From an uncultured Clostridium sp. (GTDB taxonomy: Bacteria; Bacillota_I; Bacilli_A; RF39; UBA660): 64,000 nucleotides of DNA. This document shows, piece by piece, positions 40,782-49,595 of this stretch. Under the pieces are notes generated by a model. The model made no database searches, had not been told where the DNA came from, and saw nothing but the letters and a program-made list of their open reading frames with translations. How positions within the stretch are numbered: the stretch's first letter is position 1; the number at the start of each line of letters is the position of its first letter. The DNA is taken from contig CABUQZ010000002.1 in assembly GCA_902493795.1 (NCBI GenBank), positions 1 to 64,000 of the forward strand, written 5' to 3'. The position numbers were made by a program, and so were the translations under genes.

Positions 40782-41429
40782 ATGAGTAAGATTAATAATT
40801 GTGGAAGTTTAATTGTTTTATCTGGACCTAGTGGAGCTGGAAAGGGAACTATTTTCAATGAACTTTTAAAGTTAGATGATAATCTTAGATTTTCAGTTTC
40901 AATGACTACTAGAGAACCTCGTAAAGGTGAAGTAGATGGTGTTGATTACTTTTTTGTAACAAAAGAAAAATTTGAAGAAGAAGTAAAGAAGAATAGTTTT
41001 TTGGAGCATGCTTGTGTTCATGGAAATTATTATGGTACTCCAAAAGCCAAAGTTGAAGAGTATTTAAAAGAAGGACATGATGTTATTCTTGATATTGATA
41101 TTCAAGGTGCTTTAAGAGTAAAAGAAACTAATCCTGATGCAATATTTGTCTTTATTATGCCACCTTCAATGAGAGAGTTAAGAGATAGACTTGTCAAAAG
41201 AGGCACAGAGAGTAAAGAAAAGATAATTGAAAGATTTAAGAATGCTTATAAAGAAATAAATGAAATAAAAAAATATAATTATGTTGTAATAAACGATGAA
41301 GTTGAAAAAGCTGTTTTAAAGGTTCGTGCAATTATGCTTGCTGAACGTTGTAGAGTAGATAGAATTGAAGAATTTGATGTAAATAATCAAGAAGAATTAA
41401 TCCACGAATTATTAGTTGATTTAAAATAG
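40782..41429 (+). CDS. gmk: Guanylate kinase
   Basis: Gmk phosphorylates GMP to GDP. The 215-residue protein has the P-loop LIVLSGPSGAGKGTIF, the GMP-binding SMTTREPRKGEVDGVDYFFV, HGNYYGTPKAKVEEYL, and DIDIQGALRVKE, plus the lid Arg/Lys region. The length is normal. The ribosome site AGGAGAT precedes ATG. In many Firmicutes gmk is followed by rpoZ; here it is followed by a tRNA instead. Confidence 0.96.
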   Translation: MSKINNCGSLIVLSGPSGAGKGTIFNELLKLDDNLRFSVSMTTREPRKGEVDGVDYFFVTKEKFEEEVKKNSFLEHACVHGNYYGTPKAKVEEYLKEGHDVILDIDIQGALRVKETNPDAIFVFIMPPSMRELRDRLVKRGTESKEKIIERFKNAYKEINEIKKYNYVVINDEVEKAVLKVRAIMLAERCRVDRIEEFDVNNQEELIHELLVDLK

Positions 41430-41444
41430 TTTTTCTTCTTTTAT

Positions 41445-41520
41445 GCTGAAATAGCTTAGTAGGTAGAGCAATCGTCTCGTAAGCGATAGGTCGCAGGTTC
41501 GATTCCTGTTTTCAGCACCA
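41445..41520 (+). tRNA. tRNA-Thr (anticodon CGU)
   Basis: A complete 76-base cloverleaf: the acceptor stem GCTGAAA pairs with TTTCAGC, and the encoded ACCA end is present. The D arm contains TAGGTAGAGCA, the anticodon loop is CTCGTAA with anticodon CGT in DNA, and the T arm contains GGTTCGATTCC. It reads the codon ACG, which is rare in such AT-rich genes. Confidence 0.97.
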
Positions 41521-41530
41521 GATTGATATT

Positions 41531-41558
41531 AAACTCGAACTTTTTTGGTTCGAGTTTT
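41531..41558 (+). terminator. Terminator of the gmk/tRNA unit
   Basis: AAACTCGAAC (41531-41540) pairs with GTTCGAGTTT (41548-41557) across TTTTTTG, followed by T/A bases. The hairpin starts ten bases after the tRNA 3' end. Confidence 0.72.
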
Positions 41559-41598
41559 AAAATGTTTCAATTTATGATAAAATATCTGTAGAATTAAG

Positions 41599-41644
41599 TT
41601 GATTTTGAAAATTTAATAACACATTGGTACATTGACAAAATCAA
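41599..41644. repeat. Inverted repeat upstream of the 41672 gene
   Basis: TTGATTTTG (41599-41607) and CAAAATCAA (41636-41644) are perfect inverted copies separated by 28 bases. The right copy overlaps TTGACA. It could be an operator or leader hairpin, but the function is unknown. Confidence 0.35.
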
Positions 41645-41671
41645 TATACAGTCGATGAGAGGTATATTTTT

Positions 41672-42928
41672 ATGAAATTTATTGAATTGCCACCAGGAGA
41701 AGGACAAGTAGTTTATGTTAACCCAGATGAACTCTATATTAAGCCAGAATGGATAGATAAAGAACTAAATTGTATTAATTTTCCTGATGTTCCAATTAGC
41801 CAAAGTAATCCAGTTTATGAAGCATATAAAAAAGTATTTAAAAGTTTGTTTGAAAGCGGTTATAAAGTTATAACAGATGCTCACATTGTTGATGATGATG
41901 CCTTTTTCTTAACTCCTTGTTTGGATAAACATGTTAATAGTACTAAAGAAGAGTACGTTACTAAGAAAAAAAATAAAATATTATTCTATTTAAGTAGTGA
42001 AGGAATAACAGAACCTTATAGTGTAACATTTCCTATTGATTCATTTCCAGATAAAGTTCCATCTTTACCATTTGTTCTTAAAAATGAAGAAAGTCAAGGT
42101 GGAATGGAAAAATTTATATTAAAAACACCAGAACAATTAGCTACATTAAAGAGATTTTATGATGAAATAGATTTATATGCTAGGCAAAAGGCTATTGCAG
42201 CAGTAAAACGTCAGAGGTCATGTTATCAAGATTTAGAATTTGATAAAAATGGACATTCTAATAGAGGAATAAGTATTGACGTTGTAGATTATAAAAAAGA
42301 GTTTTATAAAAGTATGAGAATACAGAAATTTATTAAAACTCCAACAAAATACAATACATCTCTAAGGGTGCTTATAGCATCTTCTGGTGATATTTTAGCA
42401 TCAAGCCTTAAATATTCAGAATCTTCTACAAATATGAAAGAAAAATATTATGGACTTTTTGATAAATATTTGCAAGATCCATCATCTCCATATTTTTTAG
42501 GAAGCGAAAGTATTGTATCAAACACAGTCGCTGGTGGAAATAGTATATTACTTGGCAAAAGTGGTTATTCTGAATTAGAACAAGAAATTCTGTTGGCACA
42601 TAATATTGATCCAAATAATGCGAGTGTTCCATCAGATGTAATGAAAGCATGTACTAAAATAGCTATAAATTGTAGTCGTGAGATTGGAGCAATTTGTGGT
42701 TTAGATTTTATCTATGATGATGAAGAGAAAAAATGGAAATATCTTGAGGAACATGAATATCCAATGTTATATTCCTATGCTGAAAAATATGGTTTATCAT
42801 ATGATTCTAATACAAAAGATTTTTATACTACAAATCAGTTGCTTGATTTAATGGTAAGAATGCATGCTTTAGTATTAACAATGCAAAGAAAGCAGTTACT
42901 CGATTCGAAAAATAAAAGGCATATATAA
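41672..42928 (+). CDS. Unrecognised protein with ATP-grasp-like features
   Basis: The 418-residue soluble protein was not assigned to a named family. The order of motifs resembles an ATP-grasp ligase: LPFVLKNEESQGGMEKF with Lys137 and a glycine-rich turn; a central basic strand YNTSLRVLIASSGDILASSL; and a late acidic block GLDFIYDDEEKKW (about 343) followed by YLEEHEYPM, where metal-binding Glu residues are expected. ATP-grasp enzymes join a carboxylate to an amine using ATP. This is inference from pattern order and should be tested by structure prediction. AGAGG is the ribosome site. The gene follows the tRNA terminator and ends at a bidirectional terminator. Confidence 0.68.
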   Translation: MKFIELPPGEGQVVYVNPDELYIKPEWIDKELNCINFPDVPISQSNPVYEAYKKVFKSLFESGYKVITDAHIVDDDAFFLTPCLDKHVNSTKEEYVTKKKNKILFYLSSEGITEPYSVTFPIDSFPDKVPSLPFVLKNEESQGGMEKFILKTPEQLATLKRFYDEIDLYARQKAIAAVKRQRSCYQDLEFDKNGHSNRGISIDVVDYKKEFYKSMRIQKFIKTPTKYNTSLRVLIASSGDILASSLKYSESSTNMKEKYYGLFDKYLQDPSSPYFLGSESIVSNTVAGGNSILLGKSGYSELEQEILLAHNIDPNNASVPSDVMKACTKIAINCSREIGAICGLDFIYDDEEKKWKYLEEHEYPMLYSYAEKYGLSYDSNTKDFYTTNQLLDLMVRMHALVLTMQRKQLLDSKNKRHI

Positions 42929-42992
42929 AATTTGTTGTATGTCTTCCCTTAGGGCATCATATTTATATTTACTACTTTGTTGAATTAATATA

Positions 42993-43034
42993 AAAACTAC
43001 TCTCATTAAGTGATGTGAAAGTAGTTTTATTTTT
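42993..43034. terminator. Bidirectional terminator
   Basis: AAAACTACT (42993-43001) pairs with AGTAGTTTT (43020-43028), with TTTTTG following. It separates the convergent 41672 and 43077 genes. The rest of the 148-base gap shows nothing recognisable. Confidence 0.72.
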
Positions 43035-43076
43035 GTATATTTTAATAAGTAAAATTTCATTAATAAATTTGTATAA

Positions 43077-43643
43077 TTATATTTTAATTTTAGATTTTGA
43101 TAAATTGCTAGATAAGGTTTTTTCAACACTTTCAGATAAAATATCATCATCTAACGTAACTCTATTATTTTCAGAACGCCATTCATCTAATCTATCAAAT
43201 AAGTTCTTCAAATAAGGAAATTTTTCAATTAAAGATCTTGAATCAAATGTTCCATCGTATTTTGAGTAAAAAATGCTTAGGGTATCTAATGCTCCTTTTA
43301 TTTCATCTTCGCTTTTAAAGGAAAATTTGGAAAAAGTTTCTAATGACTCGTTATCCGTAACTATCAAATAAGTATAATCTTTTTTAGGAATAGTTTTTTT
43401 TATATATTTACCATATTTATTATTGATAGCATTCATTTCTGCACCATTTAAAGCATTAATGCCACCACCCCAACCATTATAACCATCTAATGGTGAAGAA
43501 AAGACTAATCCTTTATGTTCAGGAATTGTTACTACTAATGATTTACAAATGTAATTAGTACCTTCTTTTTGAGATATTATAAAAGATATAGATTCTGCTA
43601 ATTTATTTGATAAATTAAATTGGTTAAAGTATTTATATTCCAT
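43077..43643 (-). CDS. Hypothetical protein
   Basis: The 188-residue product was not recognised. It is soluble, with a central Gly/Asn-rich segment (YNGWGGGINALNGAEMNA) and a Ser/Lys-rich C-terminus (SSNLSKSKIKI). No catalytic motif is evident. It lies 32 bases downstream of the 43676-43999 gene on the same strand, so the two are probably cotranscribed, and it converges on the 42993 terminator. Confidence 0.62.
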   Translation of the reverse strand: MEYKYFNQFNLSNKLAESISFIISQKEGTNYICKSLVVTIPEHKGLVFSSPLDGYNGWGGGINALNGAEMNAINNKYGKYIKKTIPKKDYTYLIVTDNESLETFSKFSFKSEDEIKGALDTLSIFYSKYDGTFDSRSLIEKFPYLKNLFDRLDEWRSENNRVTLDDDILSESVEKTLSSNLSKSKIKI

Positions 43644-43675
43644 ATTAATGCCTCTTTTTACTTTATTATTATAAA

Positions 43676-43999
43676 TTATTTTTTTAAAGAAGTCCTATAA
43701 TTTCTTGTAGCTTCTTCTTTTAAAAATTTTGCATCTTTTGCTATTGATGCTGTGATTCTTTCTTTAGTCCATACATCGTTTTCTCTTATTGTAACTTGTT
43801 CAGAAACATACATACATACTAAGGGAACTCCAAATTTTTCTAAAGCTAAAGTAATAAATTTTTTCATTTCTTCTGTTTGTTCTTCTTTTACATTAAAATC
43901 AAAACCTAAATATTCTGGACCACCACACCTAATATCAACTGGATCGTTAGGAACACAATCAACACTTATTCTTGAACATTTGATTAAATTGCTATTCAT
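43676..43999 (-). CDS. Small hypothetical protein
   Basis: The 107-residue product was not recognised. It contains several Cys (KCSRISVDCVPND and DIRCGGPEY), a central helix EEMKKFITLALEKFG and a strand VPLVCMYVSEQV. AAAGGAGA precedes the ATG, and TGATAAAAT on the minus strand (44027-44035) is a plausible extended -10 promoter. It is the first gene of a two-gene unit with 43077-43643. Confidence 0.6.
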   Translation of the reverse strand: MNSNLIKCSRISVDCVPNDPVDIRCGGPEYLGFDFNVKEEQTEEMKKFITLALEKFGVPLVCMYVSEQVTIRENDVWTKERITASIAKDAKFLKEEATRNYRTSLKK

Positions 44000-44125
44000 A
44001 ATATAATTTCTCCTTTAATGTTTTATATTTTATCATAAATTTTAAAATAGTATTAAAAAAATAAATTTATTTACTGATTTAATAATTATCTGTGCTATTC
44101 TATTTATAGAGAAGTAGGAGGTATT

Positions 44126-44821
44126 ATGAGAGAAAGGCCTATAACAACGTTATTTATGTTGGAATCCTTAGATGGAAAAATTAGTAGTGGTAATAGTGAT
44201 AGTCTTGATGTTGATAAAGATTGGTGTGATATTAAAGGAGTAAAAGAAGGTCTTCATCAGTATTATGAAATTGAAGCTACTACTGATTTCTATTCGCTTA
44301 ATACAGGTAGAGTTATGGCGAAAATTGGTGTTAATGAGCGAGATGAATATCATGATAAAGTGGACTGTAGATTTGTTATTATAGATAATAAACCGCATTT
44401 AAAGGAGAAGGGGATAGATTATTTATGTCACTGGGTTGATAAGCTTATTCTTGTAACTACTGATAAAAACCATATTGCTTATTCATTACAAAAAAAGTAT
44501 GATAATCTTGATATATTATTTTATGATTCTTTAGATTTGAATCTTTTATTAACTGATTTAAAAAGCAAATATGATGTAGAAAGAATTACAATACAATCAG
44601 GTGGAACATTAAACGAGAAATTTTTAAGAGAAAACTTAATTGACTATGTAAATATTGTTATAGCTCCTTTGTTGGTAGGAGGTAAAGATACTTCAACTTT
44701 AATAGATGGAGAATCCATAACTTCCTCTAAAGAACTTAATAAATTAAAAGCATTAAAACTTATAGAGTGCAAACAATTAGAAAACTCATATATTCAATTA
44801 AAATATAAAGTGATTAAATAA
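44126..44821 (+). CDS. RibD C-terminal/dihydrofolate reductase-like reductase
   Basis: The 231-residue protein matches the stand-alone RibD_C family, NADPH-dependent reductases with the dihydrofolate reductase fold. The start MRERPITTLFMLESLDGKISSG is typical, as are TGRVMAKIG and the C-terminal nucleotide-binding block ERITIQSGGTLNEKFLRENLIDYVNIVIAPLLVGGKDTSTL (residues about 153-193). The deaminase half of RibD is absent. In riboflavin synthesis the family reduces a pyrimidine ribose, but stand-alone members often have other substrates, and no riboflavin genes are nearby. The ribosome site is AGGAGG. Confidence 0.87.
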   Translation: MRERPITTLFMLESLDGKISSGNSDSLDVDKDWCDIKGVKEGLHQYYEIEATTDFYSLNTGRVMAKIGVNERDEYHDKVDCRFVIIDNKPHLKEKGIDYLCHWVDKLILVTTDKNHIAYSLQKKYDNLDILFYDSLDLNLLLTDLKSKYDVERITIQSGGTLNEKFLRENLIDYVNIVIAPLLVGGKDTSTLIDGESITSSKELNKLKALKLIECKQLENSYIQLKYKVIK

Positions 44822-44851
44822 TTTATAAATTAGTTATTCTTACTTCATAAT

Positions 44852-44892
44852 AAAAGACTTCGAGAATTGTGCTTGAAGTCTTTATTCTTTTA
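44852..44892. terminator. Bidirectional terminator
   Basis: AAAGACTTC (44853-44861) pairs with GAAGTCTTT (44875-44883), followed by ATTCTTTT. It lies between the convergent reductase and repeat-protein genes. Confidence 0.75.
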
Positions 44893-45180
44893 TCTATGAC
44901 GTTTTGGTTGTTCTTCTTCAGTAATTGATGAATCATATAATGTTTTATTTACTTGTTCCAATGCTTCCATTGTAGGCAATTGTTTATCATAATCACCTGT
45001 TATAGGATTAATTTCAGGAACAAATCCTTTACCATAATCAGTTATAGGGTCTATTTTAGGAACAAATCCTTTACCATAATCAGTTCTAGGGTCTATTTCA
45101 GGAACAAATCCTTTACCATAATCTGTTATTATATCATCTAAAGGTATTTTGTCGTTGTAAAAAAGTTCATCCTTATTCAT
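44890..45180 (-). CDS. Small repeat protein with three 14-residue repeats
   Basis: The 96-residue acidic protein contains three tandem copies of a 14-residue unit, TDYGKGFVPEIDPI with small changes (about residues 19-60), preceded by a partial copy and followed by a helical tail ending EEEQPKRHR. No signal peptide or sorting signal is present. The repeats are 42 bp each at DNA level and nearly identical, so they expanded recently. No family was recognised. AAGGAAGGAG on the minus strand precedes the ATG. It may be a short adaptor or an intrinsically disordered protein. Confidence 0.72.
   Translation of the reverse strand: MNKDELFYNDKIPLDDIITDYGKGFVPEIDPRTDYGKGFVPKIDPITDYGKGFVPEINPITGDYDKQLPTMEALEQVNKTLYDSSITEEEQPKRHR
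45001..45126. repeat. Three tandem 42-bp coding repeats
   Basis: The units are 45001-45042, 45043-45084 and 45085-45126. They share the block AACAAATCCTTTACCATAAT exactly and differ at a few other bases. The period is a multiple of three and keeps the minus-strand gene in frame. Confidence 0.92.
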
Positions 45181-45219
45181 AAAAACTCCTTCCTTTTGTT
45201 ATATTGTAACATATATAAT

Positions 45220-46626
45220 TTACTTTTTTTTAATTAGTTTTTTTCCTTCGTTATTATTTAACCTAGTGACTTTGTAGCCATTTGTTTCTAAATCTTTTAG
45301 ATATTCTTCATCATTCATTATTTCATATGGTTTTCTTTCTAATCTTTCTGTATAATATTTAGCTTTTTTTATTTGTTCTTCTGTAATTTCTTTTCCTTCA
45401 CGATATACTTTTACATAAGCTTCTGCTATAAATTTTTTAAAATCATTAAGAGCTTCTTTGTCTATTCTAGTATAAAGAAGTCTTGTGTTATCTGTAATAC
45501 TTACTTTTTTTAGTAATTCTTTATATTTTTGATAGAAATCTTCAATTAATGGAAGCATTGTTTGGTATGGAAATTCCATAGAAATATTATAAGTATTGGC
45601 TTCATCAAATATGTATGTACCTTTTTCATGAATAATATTTGTTATGTCTTGTGCCATACGTTCATTTATCAATTCACATAGAGTGTCGTCTGGATTATCT
45701 TTTGACTGATTACTTCCAATAATATCTTTTGTGTTAGTAGCATTAATTCCACTTTTCTCTATTAAATAGTCATCGTCTAAAATAGCAAGTATAGATGATG
45801 TTATAACATGGTTCATTTCGTGAATATAGTGATCATCTCTTGTGATAAAAATAGGTAGTGCTATATATGATTCTTCTGGATAAGTAACTGTTGTAGGGTC
45901 ATCTCCTAAATTATCAAAGTCTTCTGGTATTAATTTTGAATTTGATCCTACTATTCTTTTTAGTATTGAACTCTTATTTCTTTTCTTTTTATAATTATTA
46001 TACAAAATAGTTGCAGTAATATATTTTTCATCACCATGAGTTCTTTCTTTTAAATCATTCATATATGTTATAACAGATTTAATTTTTTCTAAAATATCGG
46101 GGGTAATATTATCTTTATTAAATAATTTTTTTACAATATATTTTTGCATTTCTTCATCATAAGAAAAGAAATTATATACAATGTTATTATCATAATTATA
46201 ATTAAATAGATTTGTATCACCAAATATAAATGATAATAGATTATCTATTTTTTCTTTATTTACATTATATACTTCTGATATTTCGCTATCTAATATTTTA
46301 ACTATACCATTTTTTTCTTCAATTTTACCAATTTCTCCATTTGTAATTACATCGATTCTTGGAAGTCCTAGAAGAGATAAAATCTGGTATGTGTTTTGAA
46401 TAGCTTCTTCAAACATATTTACTCTTAGTGCCTTAGTACATATTATTTGACTAGATTTTGGCATAAATGAAATAGTTTTAACACAACTAATATCTTGTGT
46501 AATTTTTTCTTTAAATTCTTCCCCATAATATTTAACAAATGCATCAATTATTATTTTTCTTTTATCCATTAAATTTTTAAAAAAATTATTGTTGTAGTCA
46601 TTTATATATTTATCGTAATCAAACAT
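45220..46626 (-). CDS. Putative zinc metallopeptidase-like protein (HEMNH)
   Basis: The 468-residue soluble protein was not placed in a family. A zincin-type motif stands out: HYIHEMNHVITSSILAI, with His269-Glu270-x-x-His273. A following acidic segment (LCELINERMAQDITNI, about 30 residues later) may supply the third zinc ligand. The N-terminal 250 residues are mixed helix/strand with no clear motif. It shares the HExNH pattern, but no evident overall similarity, with the protein at 28222-29151. TTATATAATAT lies upstream on the minus strand as a possible promoter. Peptidase activity is inferred. Confidence 0.65.
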   Translation of the reverse strand: MFDYDKYINDYNNNFFKNLMDKRKIIIDAFVKYYGEEFKEKITQDISCVKTISFMPKSSQIICTKALRVNMFEEAIQNTYQILSLLGLPRIDVITNGEIGKIEEKNGIVKILDSEISEVYNVNKEKIDNLLSFIFGDTNLFNYNYDNNIVYNFFSYDEEMQKYIVKKLFNKDNITPDILEKIKSVITYMNDLKERTHGDEKYITATILYNNYKKKRNKSSILKRIVGSNSKLIPEDFDNLGDDPTTVTYPEESYIALPIFITRDDHYIHEMNHVITSSILAILDDDYLIEKSGINATNTKDIIGSNQSKDNPDDTLCELINERMAQDITNIIHEKGTYIFDEANTYNISMEFPYQTMLPLIEDFYQKYKELLKKVSITDNTRLLYTRIDKEALNDFKKFIAEAYVKVYREGKEITEEQIKKAKYYTERLERKPYEIMNDEEYLKDLETNGYKVTRLNNNEGKKLIKKK

Positions 46627-46735
46627 GTTTTTCTCCTTTTCTTGAATTTAGCTCTTTTCTTTATATTATATAACATTTTTTAATAATAAAAAAATCAATT
46701 ATTTTTATATAAACTTTTTTTATTTGAGATATTAT

Positions 46736-46759
46736 AAAAGAATGACAAAAGTCATCCTT
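46736..46759 (-). terminator. Terminator hairpin behind the 46834 gene
   Basis: On the minus strand AAGGATGAC pairs with GTCATTCTT across TTTT (46738-46759) with a central G-T wobble. The T run after it is short. The 207-base gap also holds an AAATCAATT/AATTGATTT inverted pair and the next gene's promoter. Confidence 0.55.
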
Positions 46760-46833
46760 AAAAATTGATTTAATTATTTATAAATATTAAAACATATATA
46801 TAAGAGTTGAAATTATAAATGCTTTCTGGTTTT

Positions 46834-49527
46834 TTAATCTTTTTTCTTTAAAATTTTTGATTTGTTTTGTTCAGAATTTTTTTCTTTTATTTTTTTGAAT
46901 TTCTCTTTTAATTCTTTTAATGCAATTTCGTACTCTTTTACTGCTCTTTCATCGTATTTTAAATATTCTCCTTGAATATTACCGTCATAAGTAATTAATA
47001 TGTACCAATCATCATTATATATACAACTATCTATTTCATATTTATTTGATGCAATAAAACTATTTTCTTCTTCATCATTTAGTTTGTCAAAGTTATAGCT
47101 TGAGTATCTTATAGCATCTATTACTTTTAAAGCTTTCTCTATTTCTTCATTGCTTGCTTTTTTAAAGTCTAGAGAGAATATTTTATTCCTTGGATCTTGA
47201 TAACTACATGTTGGATTACCATATCTAATGTTATTTAAATTTAGCTTTGGGTTTTTATATAAAATTGTTAATTCTTTGTGATATGAATCTGTATTTCCAT
47301 AGATTGGATCATCCTTTTCATAAATTGTGGGAGTTTTAATTTTAGTTGGAAATGGTTGTCCAGTTGGTCTTGCATAAGCTTCTGTTCCAATACATACAAG
47401 ATTTATCGGCGTTTGTTCTTCTTTGTTTCTTTGTGAAGTTGATACTATATCTTTTATAGCATCTTGAAATGCCTCTATTGTTTCGGTATTTTTCTTTTTG
47501 TTTGAACATTCAATACTATTTGCAATTAAAACTTCTCCATTCCTTTTTAATGGTGAAAATCCTGCTAATTCGTTATTTTGATTATAGATTAAAAGAATTC
47601 TTCCATTTCTACATAGCGTTGCATGAAGTAGGTGATTATGTGCAACGTCATCTGGTCTTAAACAGCAATCACATCTATATCCTAGTACAAAAGCAATTGG
47701 GTCATTAAATTTCATCATTTCATATGAATAGCCATTTTGTGCTTGTCCTTTTACATAAGGAATACTTGATTCTGTTCTTTCTTTCATTTGACTATAGATA
47801 TCAAGTACTGTTTTATATATTTGTTCATTTGGTTTTCCTGTTTTATTTCCTAAACAGATATCGTTTAGAATTTCATTTTCCCTAAGTTTATAATTATCAG
47901 GAGTTATATCTTTTAGATCTTTAGATTCTGATAATTCTTGGAATATAATATTTAATTTTCTTAGTGTTAAATTGTTATGACATCTTTCTTTTATGCTATC
48001 AAAATTGTTATATAAATAACTCCAATTCTTTCTTAACTCTTCTTCTTTATTACTCAACATATCCATAAAATGGTTATCTTTTTGCTTTTCAAATAAAAAA
48101 TTTATAAATTCGTTTGAGATATGAGGAATATATTTGCTTCCTTCTTTAACTAAGGAAACATTACTAACGTTCAATTTCCCAACATTGTTATAAAAGATTT
48201 TGTCTAAATTACCATAATCTCCATTTAATATTTTTAATGTTCGTTCTAGTCCAAAAGTAAAGTACATTTTTATGGCACAGCCATAGATAATAGAAAGTTC
48301 GTCTTCGTTTTCTAGATTTAATGATTTCAATATTTGATTTATGTGTTTATGATTTAAATATAATAATTGTTTTGGAGTAATACCATGTAGGTGATCCATT
48401 CTACTTGAGGTTTTACCAAATTTTAAATAAAAAATAGTCTTTTTAAAATCTAGTGGTGAAAAAAGTTTCTGATAGTCTTCTTTTGAAATGCTATGTGATA
48501 ACATTTTTTTATATAATCCTTCTTTAATAATTCTTATTTCATTTTCTGTTAGACCTTCTGAATTACATAAAATTCCATAAACAAAGTCGATGAATTTTGT
48601 TTTTATTATTTCATTATTTTGGCATTCTTCTATTATGGTATTAAATGAGTTATAATCTATTTCGTTAAATGATTCATTTTTTTCACTTAATAAGTGCGGA
48701 AAAAGTGTGTTAAAGTCATAATCTGGCTTTTTAATAAAGTAAGCTAAGTCTTTTTTTATAAATTCTTTTATAAATTCTTTGTCTACATTTTTATATTTTA
48801 ATAGTTCTTCTATCATTTCGGTTGAGAATGTAGATAGAGTCTCTTTATCAATATAAACTTTTTCACATTTTTCTGATAGCCATTTTTTTCTTCGAATAAA
48901 TCCTTTAGAATCTTCTAGTATTTTTTGATAATCTTTGGGAAGTAGGATATGGTCACTTATTTTGTTAAAGATTTCTATAATGTGTCTTTTTCTTGATAGT
49001 CTAGTGTTTTTAAAGATTTCGTCATCATTAACGATATTATTGAATAACTTTATTTCATCTATTCCTCTAAAAAAAGATTTATTTAATTGATTTTCTCCAC
49101 ATAATGCTACTATTCTTTGAAAGAATTTATTTTCAATTAATTGTTCATATACTTTTGGACTTTTTATAGTATGTAGAAAATCTTCTAATTTTCCTAAATC
49201 ATCTTTAAAAAAAGCATAATCTTTTGTATTGTAATTTTTGATTACTTCTTTACTTTTTATAGATTTTCTTGGTGAAATTAATTTATCTTGCATTTTTTCT
49301 TCACTAAACATTATTTCTTGAAAGAATGCAGGGCTTTTTTCGAAAATCATTCTTAACACTTCAGTGTCTTCTATTTTTAATATAGTTTGTATTACAGATT
49401 TATCTCTTAATACGATTTCTTTTTCATTTTCACTCATAGATGAAAGTATGTTTATTGCAGTTTTTCCTTCAAAATAATTGTATATCTTTGATAGTTTGTT
49501 TATTTTATATTTTATTCCATATTCCAT
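46834..49527 (-). CDS. Large unrecognised protein with Cys/His cluster in the C-terminal third
   Basis: The 897-residue soluble protein is mostly helical for the first 580 residues and ends in a Lys-rich tail. A distinct domain starts near residue 600 and contains RCDCCLRPDDVAHNHLLHA (three Cys and two His within 18 residues, a possible metal site). This is followed by CRNGRILLIYNQNNELAGF, EVLIANSIECSN and INLVCIGTEAYARP. The strand pattern recalls GNAT-like domains seen in large uncharacterised Bacillota proteins, but this is only a resemblance. It carries its own extended -10 promoter (TGTTAGAAT) and GGGGGAAA ribosome site. Function is unknown. Confidence 0.65.
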   Translation of the reverse strand: MEYGIKYKINKLSKIYNYFEGKTAINILSSMSENEKEIVLRDKSVIQTILKIEDTEVLRMIFEKSPAFFQEIMFSEEKMQDKLISPRKSIKSKEVIKNYNTKDYAFFKDDLGKLEDFLHTIKSPKVYEQLIENKFFQRIVALCGENQLNKSFFRGIDEIKLFNNIVNDDEIFKNTRLSRKRHIIEIFNKISDHILLPKDYQKILEDSKGFIRRKKWLSEKCEKVYIDKETLSTFSTEMIEELLKYKNVDKEFIKEFIKKDLAYFIKKPDYDFNTLFPHLLSEKNESFNEIDYNSFNTIIEECQNNEIIKTKFIDFVYGILCNSEGLTENEIRIIKEGLYKKMLSHSISKEDYQKLFSPLDFKKTIFYLKFGKTSSRMDHLHGITPKQLLYLNHKHINQILKSLNLENEDELSIIYGCAIKMYFTFGLERTLKILNGDYGNLDKIFYNNVGKLNVSNVSLVKEGSKYIPHISNEFINFLFEKQKDNHFMDMLSNKEEELRKNWSYLYNNFDSIKERCHNNLTLRKLNIIFQELSESKDLKDITPDNYKLRENEILNDICLGNKTGKPNEQIYKTVLDIYSQMKERTESSIPYVKGQAQNGYSYEMMKFNDPIAFVLGYRCDCCLRPDDVAHNHLLHATLCRNGRILLIYNQNNELAGFSPLKRNGEVLIANSIECSNKKKNTETIEAFQDAIKDIVSTSQRNKEEQTPINLVCIGTEAYARPTGQPFPTKIKTPTIYEKDDPIYGNTDSYHKELTILYKNPKLNLNNIRYGNPTCSYQDPRNKIFSLDFKKASNEEIEKALKVIDAIRYSSYNFDKLNDEEENSFIASNKYEIDSCIYNDDWYILITYDGNIQGEYLKYDERAVKEYEIALKELKEKFKKIKEKNSEQNKSKILKKKD

Positions 49528-49560
49528 GATGATTTTCCCCCATCTATTAATGTGTTTTTT

Positions 49561-49569
49561 ATTCTAACA
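49561..49569 (-). promoter_or_regulatory. Extended -10 promoter TGTTAGAAT
   Basis: On the minus strand TGT joined to TAGAAT lies 33 bases upstream of the ATG at 49527, between it and the ABC permease gene. Confidence 0.5.
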
Positions 49570-49595
49570 TATTATTTTTATAGAAGAAATATTTT

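Noticed and set aside
45001..45126. Regularly spaced repeats that could suggest a small CRISPR array
   Set aside because: The units are contiguous with no variable spacers, are a multiple of three long, and lie in frame within a minus-strand gene, so they are coding tandem repeats.
44953..45141. Plus-strand reading frame of 62 codons across the repeat gene
   Set aside because: It is an antisense shadow caused by the repeat composition; it has no ribosome site and its product is low complexity.
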